Origin: Limnovirga soli
Lineage (GTDB): Bacteria > Bacteroidota > Bacteroidia > Chitinophagales > Chitinophagaceae
Length of the DNA: 64,000 bases
Direction: 5' to 3'
Assembly: GCF_013106755.1 (NCBI RefSeq)
Contig: NZ_WHPF01000004.1
Span: 186,001-250,000, forward strand
A model generated the notes under the pieces. It saw nothing but the letters and a program-made list of their open reading frames with translations, was not told the origin of the DNA and did no database searches. Numbering within the stretch: the stretch's first letter is position 1; every line of letters begins with the position of its first letter. The translations under genes and the position numbers were made by a program. Shown piece by piece: positions 9,226 through 18,600 of this stretch.

Positions 9226-10815
9226 ATGAGACAAATAATAGTAAAAACCTCGATCAATTTTAAGTGCCTCTTTCAGGCCTTGGGGTTATTCATTTTAGTA
9301 TTATCGTTTAGTGTAGTTCATGCACAAAACTACATAAAACCGGCAACACTTGGTATACATTATTCCCTTACCGATTTTGAAACAGCGGCAAAAATAACGT
9401 CATCATCGTTTCATGATGTGCTTAAAAACAAGCTATGGAGCAAGCCCCCGCAAATGATGACAGGCATTGGTGTTGATTATTTACAAGGCATTTCAAAACA
9501 CATTGACCTTGCAGCCAGCTTTAATTATACAAAAGGGATCAATGGGTATAAACTTTCCACCACAAATAGTACCTCTTACGCACTGTTTACTTTAGATGCT
9601 GTGGCAAATATTAAATTGCTAAGCGATAAATATTATGTGCGTCCATACCTTATTGCAGGTGCAGGATTGTATAACCAGGATGGCACAGGTTTCTATGCAC
9701 CACTAGGGAGCGGTTTACAATTTAATATTTTCAATGAAGCACTTGTTAATGTACAAATTCAACACAGGCTAGCTTTTGCAAATAGCGATAATAAAAACTT
9801 CTTTTACCAAATGGGTATTGCAACAGCTATCGGCAAAAAGAAAGAAAAACCCTTACCTGTAAAACCAGTAGTAGAAACGATACCTCAAAAAGTTTTAGAA
9901 CCAGTAGTCGTAGTAAAAACACCTGCTAAAAATATTAAAGTTATTGTAACGGATGAAGCCACAGGTTTTCCATTGCCAGATGTTGCAGTAGAAATAAAGG
10001 GTAACGATGGAAAAAAACTAACAGGCAATACAGATGCAAATGGTAGCATTATATTCGATACTTTGCCTGCTGCAGATTACACCGTAAGTGGCCTATTAAA
10101 TAACATCAGCACCACCACTGAAAACGTTGCAAAAAACAGCTTTAATACAGGTAATGCTGCAATTGATATTCATATCACCCACAACGACCCAAGGTTTACA
10201 TTGCAGGGCCAGGTTATAAATAAAACAACGAACCTTCCAGAAGCCGGTGTAACTGTAAGCATAAAAAATGAAACGCAAAACAGCATTATTCGCAGCCAGA
10301 GTCAGGTTACGGATGGTAAGTTCATAATGCAATTAGACAGTGAAAGTGATTTCTCTGTATCAGGAAAAAAAGCAGATTATCTCTCAAATATTGAAGGTAT
10401 AAGTACAAAAGGATTAAATCGCAGTACAACACTATATGTAAAACTTGAATTGGCTGTACAAGATGCTTCAGTAGGAACGAAGATCGTACTTAATAAAATT
10501 TATTTTGAAACAGGAAAGTCAGTGATTAATACAACATCTTCTTCTGACCTTGACAGGCTTGTATTATTTATGAACGATAACCCAACTGTAAAACTTGAAA
10601 TAGGCGGGCATACCGATAATATTGGCAAACCGGCGGGTAATTTGGTACTTAGCCAAAAAAGGGCTAATGCAGTTTTAAATTATTTGGTAAGTAAAGCCAT
10701 TGGCAAAGAACGTATATCAGCAAAAGGTATGGGACAAACACAACCTATTGCAGACAATGCTACTGCTGATGGCCGCTCACAAAACAGGCGTGTGGAAATT
10801 AAAGTTGTACATTAA
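9226..10815 (+). CDS. OmpA-family outer-membrane protein with barrel and carboxypeptidase-like regulatory domains
   Basis: 529 aa from ATG 9226. This start gives a signal peptide ending VVHAQ; an upstream in-frame ATG at 9172 would add 18 residues before it. The order is signal peptide, an eight-strand-type barrel (to about residue 195), a Pro/Lys/Val-rich linker (KEKPLPVKPVVETIPQK), two carboxypeptidase-regulatory-like domains with the pattern T.FPLPDVAVEIKG and DANGSIIFDTLPAADYTV, then a C-terminal OmpA peptidoglycan-binding domain (IYFETGKS, IGGHTDN, LSQKRANAVLNYL, NRRVEIKV). The last domain anchors the protein to peptidoglycan. Proteins of this build are typical partners of Bacteroidota surface-export loci. 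The gene ends the plus-strand surface cluster. Confidence 0.85.
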   Translation: MRQIIVKTSINFKCLFQALGLFILVLSFSVVHAQNYIKPATLGIHYSLTDFETAAKITSSSFHDVLKNKLWSKPPQMMTGIGVDYLQGISKHIDLAASFNYTKGINGYKLSTTNSTSYALFTLDAVANIKLLSDKYYVRPYLIAGAGLYNQDGTGFYAPLGSGLQFNIFNEALVNVQIQHRLAFANSDNKNFFYQMGIATAIGKKKEKPLPVKPVVETIPQKVLEPVVVVKTPAKNIKVIVTDEATGFPLPDVAVEIKGNDGKKLTGNTDANGSIIFDTLPAADYTVSGLLNNISTTTENVAKNSFNTGNAAIDIHITHNDPRFTLQGQVINKTTNLPEAGVTVSIKNETQNSIIRSQSQVTDGKFIMQLDSESDFSVSGKKADYLSNIEGISTKGLNRSTTLYVKLELAVQDASVGTKIVLNKIYFETGKSVINTTSSSDLDRLVLFMNDNPTVKLEIGGHTDNIGKPAGNLVLSQKRANAVLNYLVSKAIGKERISAKGMGQTQPIADNATADGRSQNRRVEIKVVH

Positions 10816-11259
10816 ATATTACCCATATATATAGACTTAGGAATAATTATATTAATAGTGTCCATATTTCGAAGTGTTATTTTAATAAGGACGTATAAGA
10901 ATTCTATAATCTCCACAGCTCTTGTAGCCTTACCTGTTTTTGAAGCATACAATAGTGGAAAATTACAGAAGAAGATACATTTTATGACTTGGATTTTATG
11001 CTTATTAAAAGATTTCTTTCCTCGCCTTATAATTAGGTTAGATTAAACTCTTTTTATAATATTGATCGAATGAACATAAAGCAGAGGCTTACCAAAGTAG
11101 AGTGTTTGAACCTGTTATTAGCAAGGAGTTTGATATAATTTTAAATCGCCTGCAAGAAGGGCAACTGTAAGGTTACATACAGAATAGATAAATTATTTAA
11201 AATTATTGTGAAGGCTTCACTTAGTATTAAATATGGTTAGGCTTCTGTATTTATTTGTG
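10816..11259. other. No recognisable gene
   Basis: Short open frames here (for example 10858-11046) have no start context or family resemblance. The 11.05-11.25 kb part may be the eroded 5' portion of the IS110 remnant that follows, but I could not align it convincingly. Confidence 0.5.
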
Positions 11260-12143
11260 GAAATTTGAATGATTTCTGCCATTCAAGAGCTCCGAACTTA
11301 TTATCATCATCGCATACATCTCATTGAGCAGGCTTCCATTTATGTTCACAAAATGCAAAAAGCTTTGCGGCTAATGAATATCAGATTAGATATTGTTATT
11401 CGGGATGTGTTTGAAAATCTGTATTAAACATAGGTGAAGCAATTCAAGCGGGTAATAGGAAACCTAAACACTTGCCTTCCTTTGTTAAAGTAAGAGTAAA
11501 CAAATCGCAAAAAGAGATTGTCAATTCGTTGCAAGAAGAATGACTGAAGGAATTATTATTTGACTTAAAAGCTTCGTTAAATATTTACAAAATATATGAG
11601 AAGGCTTTTTGGGAATATTACAAGCAAATTGAGGATAAATTAAAAAGCTACATTCCACAAAACATACTTGACCCTAAGGAAGATAAGATGCTAAAAGCAA
11701 ATAATAAAAAAGCAGAAAACACTCACCCCCATTAAATGTTTCCCGACTAGCTTACCAATAATTTCACACGGATATTTTCGCCATTTTTGGTATCAGTCAT
11801 ACGACTGTTCTTTGCCTTTTGACTAATATTGGTAATGACTTACACATGTTTCCATCAGCAAAAAGTTTTTCTTCGTGGCTAAGGTTAGCACCGGACAATA
11901 AAACTAGTGGCGGGCAAATCATTAAAAATAAAACACCCGTGGAAAAAAATTATTGCAAATGCGTTACGCCAGGCAGCCAACTCCATAGGTAACCAGAAAG
12001 ATTATGAGTTAACGCCCTTTTTTAAACGAATTGCATTTAAAATAGGGAGGATTGCAGCTATAACTGCAACGGCTCGTAAACTTGCCGTTATTATTCGGAA
12101 CATGGTAACCAAGGTTGAACCCTACACTACAAAAAGACGCTGA
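11260..12143 (+). mobile_element. Decayed IS110-family transposase
   Basis: Fragments of one transposase follow in the right order but in different frames. RTYYHHRIHLIEQAS and VHKMQKALRLMNIRL (about 11290-11400) match the DEDD-domain side. KELLFDLKASLNIYK and a short coiled segment follow at about 11545-11650. Near 11765-11910 the frame reads HTDIFAIFGISHTTVLCLL and FPSAKSFSSWLRLAPDN, the helix-hairpin-helix region. From 11907 a clean 78-codon frame gives ANALRQAANSIGNQKD and ITATARKLAVIIRNM, the IS116/IS110/IS902 C-terminal domain with its serine-containing region. In-frame stops (for example TAA 11759-11761) and at least one frameshift near 11910 make it non-functional. No terminal repeats were identified, as expected for this family. 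Confidence 0.75.
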
Positions 12144-12503
12144 CTATAAATAGCGATAAACATAAGGGCAATCAATTGAGACACATTGAAACAAGCATTG
12201 GATTGATGCAGTAGACGCATGAAGAATTTAAAAGACTGTTTTTAAAAATTTCATTATTAGCAGAGTAAAAAGGTGTTGTATAGAAATCAAAAATGGTAAG
12301 GGTATACAAATGGAAAGGTTGCTATTAAATCCCTAAGGTTACAGCAGAACAATCAGAGTTATTTTTTTCAAAACAATTTCGATTCACTTATTTTCTTGCT
12401 TAACACTTATTCCAAAATAAGTATCAATTATTTTATAATACTAGTTCGAGTTAAAAATAAAATCGTGCCAAAAATTCAAAATGCTATAATCATTAGCCAA
12501 AAA
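12144..12503. other. No recognisable gene
   Basis: AT-rich, stops in all frames. Nothing beyond the flanking IS110 remnant and the palindrome cluster could be assigned. Confidence 0.5.
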
Positions 12504-12560
12504 CGTGATAAATCACGTGCTGCGTGATTTATCACAGAGCAAATTGTGTGAAAAATCACG
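12504..12560. repeat. Triple palindrome CGTGATAAATCACG, copy 1
   Basis: CGTGATAAATCACG at 12504-12517, its reverse-complement form CGTGATTTATCACA at 12523-12536, and a degenerate third unit GTGTGAAAAATCACG at 12546-12560. The first two can pair into a long hairpin. The same arrangement, with matching flanks (AAAATCGTG upstream, TTAGCCAAAAA just before), is found at 62650-62706. Confidence 0.8.
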
Positions 12561-12639
12561 TTGTTTGGTATTTGCCAGATTAATATTTTTGCTTTAATGG
12601 TTACCATATATAAATTTTGATTACAATAATTTTAAACAA

Positions 12640-12753
12640 ATGCCTAACCTAAAGATTGGACTGTGGAGTGTAGTTTTTATGACATTGATAATTTTTGGAG
12701 GTGGTGTTGCAATGGGATGTATAATCATTTCAATATATAGCGATCATGTATAA
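12640..12753 (+). CDS. Possible small membrane peptide
   Basis: A 37-codon frame (ATG 12640, TAA 12751-12753) encodes MPNLKIGLWSVVFMTLIIFGG followed by a second hydrophobic stretch, consistent with one transmembrane helix. A terminator-like hairpin lies 66 bp downstream. No homologue is recognised and no ribosome-binding site stands out, which is normal for Bacteroidota. It could be chance in AT-rich DNA. Confidence 0.25.
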   Translation: MPNLKIGLWSVVFMTLIIFGGGVAMGCIIISIYSDHV

Positions 12754-12818
12754 TACAAGATTTAAAGGAGTTGGAAGAAAAATTATAAATGAATTTACTT
12801 GGAGCGTAGTTACACATG

Positions 12819-12848
12819 GCCCGGGTATTTTAATACAAGGGCTTTTTT
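12819..12848 (+). terminator. Rho-independent terminator
   Basis: GCCC-GGGTATT-TT-AATAC-AA-GGGC stem-loop followed by TTTTTT. It is the only transcription signal in this gene-poor stretch. Confidence 0.55.
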
Positions 12849-12859
12849 AAAAAAATTGA

Positions 12860-13665
12860 TTTCTTGTTTCGTATCATTTTTGGGTTTTAAGGTTAGTCAT
12901 GCATGGGTTGTGAGTGGACTTTATGTATCTGTTAGATAAATGACAAGGAGCTTTATTTGCATTTTAGCCTTTACTGTTTTTGATGTTAAGGACAGTAGCT
13001 TAAAATAAGTGTATAGATAACACTAATATTTTTTGATGCAAAAAAATGTTTAAAATTTTAAGGTAAAATACTTTTCTATTTAAAATATTTTTTCTTCCTT
13101 CACATCTCCTAATAAAAATTGTTAGCTTAAATATATCCTACATTAAAAACTTGTTTAACAACCAAACCTGATTACCGTATGCTATTAACAATTTGCACAT
13201 AGTGCATCAACCCAAATGCAAAAAGATAAATGTTATAAAATAGGTTAACTCCGATATTGTAGCGAAGCACTCACACCTTGTTTTATTCTGATTTACATTT
13301 TGCTAGACAAATAAAGATTAATTGCCGTTTATTCCATGTGATGCGTGCATGCAGTAATTGTATTGCCCAGTATAGAGGTGATTATGTTGCTGTATTAGCC
13401 TATAACATTGTATTTCGTGAAATAAATCGTTGAATAGTTTTGACAATATTGCCATTGTGTAAACTACTTTTAAAAGTGGGTATGGGGATTTTATGCGTCA
13501 AAACGTTCTCTTGTATCATTTGTAATTTGATAGTAGTTGTAGGTGAATTATCCTTATAGGGGAATGTTTTGGAGGCTATTTATATACTAATAAAATTCGA
13601 GGTGTCATTTGAAATTTATATACTTTTTTGAAAGAATTTTATACTCAAAAAGTAATCATTTTAGA
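12860..13665. other. No recognisable gene
   Basis: AT-rich DNA without credible open frames on either strand. I see no repeat family member or RNA gene here. Confidence 0.5.
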
Positions 13666-13980
13666 ATGAAAAATTACTTTTTTATTGTAATGCTTTTACT
13701 GGCATGAAGAGTATTTGAACAATATTCAGTACAAGCGCAATTACTAGAGAGTTGTGAAGAAGAATTTAATAGTTCAATAATTGGAAATTCTTCAAAATAC
13801 ATTGATGCAATAAGAGCTAAGTATATTAAAATAACTAAGCATATACAGAATAAAAGATTGCAGTTTATAAAAGCTATACAAAAGGAAATCGAATTAATGG
13901 AATTAATAAATGAAGAGTTACAAAAAATTGTTCATAAGCCGGAAATGTATTTTTATAGAGGTATTTTAAATAGTTATTAA
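13666..13980 (+). pseudogene. Truncated secreted coiled-coil protein with TGA in the signal peptide
   Basis: ATG 13666 starts MKNYFFIVMLLLA, then TGA 13705-13707, after which the same frame runs 90 codons to TAA 13978-13980. The continuation (YSVQAQLLESCEEEF) completes a plausible signal peptide ending VQAQ, and the rest is Lys/Glu/Ile-rich helix (KYIDAIRAKYIKITKHIQNK). The helical part resembles residues about 45-90 of the protein encoded at 14192, so this may be a decayed partial copy of it. TGA is a normal stop in this genome (for example the AraC gene ending at 37977), so read-through as Trp is not expected. Confidence 0.5.
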
Positions 13981-14191
13981 TGTTGTTTGATAAAATCGTA
14001 AGTATGTAATGAAAGTATTTATTTCAGCACAATGGTCTATTTTTTTTTAATATAAATGAAGCAATAGTCTTCAATATATTTTAGTTGAGTAAATGCAATA
14101 TTTTTTAGTAAGTATAAGCATAAATCTGTTCCAATTCGTAGACTTTACACATACTAAAAAATATTGACTTTAAACCGATTAAATCCCTATT

Positions 14192-15652
14192 ATGAGGTAC
14201 ACTCTCATGTTGTTTTTTATTTTGTTTTCCATAATCTGTTTTAGTCAAAAAACGGACAGTATTCTCGCGTCTGATACAGTGAAACAAAATATCATTTTCG
14301 CAATGAATAGTATTCCCGAAAAATCATTTGACTATTTTGATAAAAAGTATTCAAAACTTAGTAATGATGTGCAGAAGCAAAGTGAAAAGCTATTGAAGAA
14401 AATGCAACAAAAGGAGTCAAAGTTGCAAGAGAAATTGCGAGGTATAGACAGTTTAAAAACTAAGCAATTATTCGATAAATCTCAGGAGAAGTATAAAGAG
14501 TTGGAAATAAGGATTACTGGGCCTGTTACAAAGGTAAATGCAAAATTGAAAGAATATTTACCAGGTCTTGATAGTGTCAGCGGTGCACTAAAATTTTTAC
14601 AACAAAATGGATCGGGGTTAGGTGGGTTTTCTTCTGATAAATTAGATCAAATTGGAGATGCTAGTAAACAAATTTGGGAACTGCAAGGCAGGCTACAACA
14701 AGCCAATGAAATACAAAACTTTATTCGGGAGAGGGAAAGGCAATTAAAAGAAACGCTTTCAAACACGGGCCTTGGTAAAGAGCTGTTGGCTATCAATAAG
14801 GAAGTTTATTATTATCAGCAAATGGTGAAAGAGTATAAAACCATATTACATGAGCCTGATAGACTTGAAGCAAAAGCTTTTGAAGTTTTAAATAGAATAC
14901 CTGCCTTTCAAAAATTTATAGAGAAGAATAGTATGTTGGCAGGACTGCTTCGCATTCCATCAAATTATGGGACTCCCGCAGCACTGGACGGTTTGCAAAC
15001 CTCTGCTCAAATTCAGCAACAAGTGAATCAGGCTTTTGCAGGTAGTGGAACAAATCCGCAGCAATATATTTCACAGGAGATGCAGGTAGCTCAGGCGCAG
15101 CTCAATAAATTGAAAGACAAGGTCAACCAGTTAGGTGGTGGTTCAAGTGATATGACCATGCCCGACTTTAAGCCAGACAATCAAAAGACTAAAAAATTCT
15201 GGCAGAGATTAGAATATGGTATCAATGTACAAAACCAGAGAGGAACATTGTTTCTTCCATCTATGAGTGATTTGGCTTTTTCATTGGGATACAAGATTAG
15301 CGATTCCAAATCAATAGGCATAGGGGCCAGCTATAAAATTGGTTTAGGGAGTGGGTTGAACAATATCCGTTTTACGAGTGAGGGTATAGGACTGAGGAGT
15401 TATGCGGATGTTAGGTTTAAGGGAAGTATCTGGATTGCTGGCGGATTTGAATATAACTACTTACAACGGTTTAATAATTTTAATGATATCAAGAATATTG
15501 ATATCTGGCAAAGGAGCGCCTTAATTGGAGTAAGTAAAAAATTCAAGGCAGGTAAAAAGGGTGGAGATATAAAGTTATTATATGACTTACTCAATAATAA
15601 GCAGGTGCCTCCGGGGCAGGCTTTAAAATTTCGCATGGGATATAGTTTTTAA
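14192..15652 (+). CDS. Secreted coiled-coil protein with C-terminal beta-barrel-like region
   Basis: 486 aa. Signal peptide MRYTLMLFFILFSIICFSQ. Residues about 40-330 are strongly helical and rich in Lys, Gln and Glu (SEKLLKKMQQKESKLQEKL; AQAQLNKLKDKVNQLGGG), predicted as coiled coils. Residues about 355-486 switch to beta strands with Tyr/Gly alternation (LAFSLGYKISDSKSIGIGA; FEYNYLQRFNNF) and end RMGYSF, an outer-membrane-like terminal strand. The gene is 17 bp ahead of the large YD-repeat gene, so it opens the Rhs operon. Its place suggests an outer-membrane anchor or export partner for the Rhs-type proteins. That is inference; no named family is recognised. Confidence 0.6.
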   Translation: MRYTLMLFFILFSIICFSQKTDSILASDTVKQNIIFAMNSIPEKSFDYFDKKYSKLSNDVQKQSEKLLKKMQQKESKLQEKLRGIDSLKTKQLFDKSQEKYKELEIRITGPVTKVNAKLKEYLPGLDSVSGALKFLQQNGSGLGGFSSDKLDQIGDASKQIWELQGRLQQANEIQNFIRERERQLKETLSNTGLGKELLAINKEVYYYQQMVKEYKTILHEPDRLEAKAFEVLNRIPAFQKFIEKNSMLAGLLRIPSNYGTPAALDGLQTSAQIQQQVNQAFAGSGTNPQQYISQEMQVAQAQLNKLKDKVNQLGGGSSDMTMPDFKPDNQKTKKFWQRLEYGINVQNQRGTLFLPSMSDLAFSLGYKISDSKSIGIGASYKIGLGSGLNNIRFTSEGIGLRSYADVRFKGSIWIAGGFEYNYLQRFNNFNDIKNIDIWQRSALIGVSKKFKAGKKGGDIKLLYDLLNNKQVPPGQALKFRMGYSF

Positions 15653-15669
15653 TTTTTAGATACAAGTTT

Positions 15670-18600
15670 ATGAAATCAAGAGTTGTATTTTTTATTGGAT
15701 TTCTCAGTATTTTTTTAGCTACTGGGTTAGAAATTGATGCACAAACCGGACCCCAATTGGTCAAAGTTGCCCCACCTTCACCAAATGTACAGGCATTGCA
15801 AAAGTATGGTGAAATACCGGTGAGCGCATATACAGGTATTCCCAGTATTTCAGTACCTATTTACACGATAAAATTTAGAGACATTACCGTTCCGGTTTCC
15901 TTAAGTTATCATGCTTCAGGAATTAAAGTAGGTGAAGAAGCTAGTCGTGTTGGTTTAGGCTGGAGTCTAAATGCCGGTGGCGTAGTATCAAGAACGATAA
16001 TGGGTGGAGATGATTTTGAAACTGGGTATTTTTCAAGCAATATTCCTGACTTTGATGAACTTTATTTCCCAAAACAATTTGTTCAGAAAAGCGACCCCTG
16101 CAACATTATCGTAATGGATCATTACAATGAAACAACTCTTTCAGTAACAAATGAAATGGATGGACTTCCTTACACCGATTTTGAACCAGACCAATACTAT
16201 TTCAACTTTGCCAATCAAAGTGGTAAATTTATTTTGAAAAAGGATAAGAGTACCGCCGTATTGGAAAAGAAACAGAATCTCAAAATCTCATTGTTAACTA
16301 GTCCTAATGATTACTGGAGAATAACAGATGTCGATGGATTCATTTATGACTTTGAGGCCATAGAAAGTTATCACCCTAATAACGACCCTCTCGATCATAA
16401 ATCAGCCTGGTATTTGACTAAGATTACATCACCCGCAGGAAATATAGTTACATTTTCATATACGATTGTCGCATCGAATTATATTCAATCTTTTGGGTCT
16501 TACACCGAAACAAAAGATGTTTATCAAACACCAGGTTTTGAGCTAGCACGCTACCAGTTTTCTGAGCAAAAAGGCATGGCTCCTGGAAGAAATTATACTC
16601 AGGTATTGTTATCATCAATTGATTTTACAACAGGAGTAATGGAATTTACTTATTCAACACGTGATGATGTTGAAAATGATAAGAAAGTGGATAAAATAGC
16701 GATTTATTCCAAAGATGCGGGAGGGAATAAAAGCTCCAATCCGATTAAATTTTTTGATTTAGGATATACCTATTTTGATGGAGGTTATGATAATGATTAT
16801 GGCCCTAATCCACCGCAACCTGCAACGGGATTCTACGCAAAACGTTTAAAGTTAACAGGGATTACGGAAAAGGGCTATGACCAAAATGGACTGGTGGTTT
16901 CGAATAACCCTTATTCATTTATATATAATGAGTCGGGTAACCTGCCGGCTAAGACATCTTTTGCGCGGGATCACTGGGGATATTTTAATGGGAAGCATGG
17001 TAACATCAGTCTGATTCCTGATTACATTTTGACTTCAAATACCGAGGCTTACGACCAAATCTCCTATGTTTTAGGAACACAAGGGCAAAACAGGGATGCA
17101 GATAATAGTCCTGATTTAGATTTTATGAAAGTCTTTAGTCTTAAGACTATTCAATATCCCACAGGAGGTTCAACAGAATTTGTTTATGAGGCCAATGATT
17201 TTGATGAACAGGCTTCACAGATAAATGACCAATCATATTTTGCAAAACAGTATTCTGTAGTTGTTCACAATGATGCGAATGATATGACATATGATAATCT
17301 TTATAACGGTGGTGCATGGAGAACAAGTAACGTAAAGGACTTAACTGATTTATATCTTTTTTCCAGTAATCAACTCGCTTTCGTACAATTAACTGTACCT
17401 GTTAGATTTGGCAGCAACCTAACTTGTCCTTTTGTAATTCAAAATGGCGCCATCAAATTTTCAATTCTTGACGAAGCAAACAATATTATTTATGAAAAAG
17501 ATTTAAGTGGGACCTACAAAAGTGATGACTCTTCATTAATATGTCAAGGATCGGCTGTTACGTTCAAAACCAATTTATATCTTACTCCAGGCTTATATAC
17601 CATACAGGTTTCAGTAAATAATAGCTTATTTCCTACAGGCATTACGTTACAGGATATGCGTTTTAACTTTAATTGGTATAGCCAGGTAAGCTCAAACCCT
17701 CTTTCATTACAGGGTATTACATTTTCCAATGCTGGCGGATTAAGGGTAAAAAGAATTATTGATCATGATGGATTGAATCCTACTAACGATAAAATCAAGC
17801 GGTTCATTTATCATTATTGGGAGGATAGGAATGGCACTGGCCTTAAAGAGTATAGCTATGGTAAAAGAATGTCTCGTCCCGAGTATCGTTACTTTATCCC
17901 TTCCGAAGAATTTCATCATTCAAGAGACCCAGGTAACGGGAATGACATAGTTCAACCATTCTGGACTTATCACTTAATGAGAAACTCAGACAGTAATATA
18001 CCACTCAATGGATCAGCGGCTGGAGCGGTAGTTGGGTACGATACAGTGGTTGTACTGGATGGAGAAAACGGGGAATTTGGCAAAACCGTGTATGCTTATC
18101 ATAACAATCCGGATATCGTAGGAAATTATAGCTTTGATGGATTACCTATTATGCCTCCGTCAGGTTCGAATACAGCCGACCCCCTGAATGGATCACTACT
18201 TGATGAAACCGTGTATAAAGCAAATACTCAAAATAATCCTATTACTTATTCGCCGGTACAAACGACTTCCAATACCTACAATATTGGTGTCAATCCAAGC
18301 TATATATGCGGTCTGATGTGGGAAAGAATTACATATGTCAATGCCTTTCCTTCTTCGATGAATACAAATGATTATGGAGTTTGTTCAGGGTATATGAAAG
18401 CATATAGAACATTGAATCCAAATTTTAGCTATTTATCAAGCACAACAAAAAAGATATATGATCCAAATGATAAAGACATATTTTTAAGTTCAACTACAAA
18501 TTATTTTTATGAAGGCAGTCAACACTATTTCCCAACAAGAACTGTTACGCAGAACAGTCTAGGTGAAAACATAACAACACATACTACTTATCCATTGGAT

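Noticed and set aside
10858-11046. 62-codon open frame after the OmpA gene
   Set aside because: Non-ATG start and no resemblance to any protein; chance frame in AT-rich DNA.
12504-12560. CRISPR-like short repeats
   Set aside because: Only three palindromic units with very short, non-unique spacers and no cas genes; the same block recurs elsewhere as a unit.
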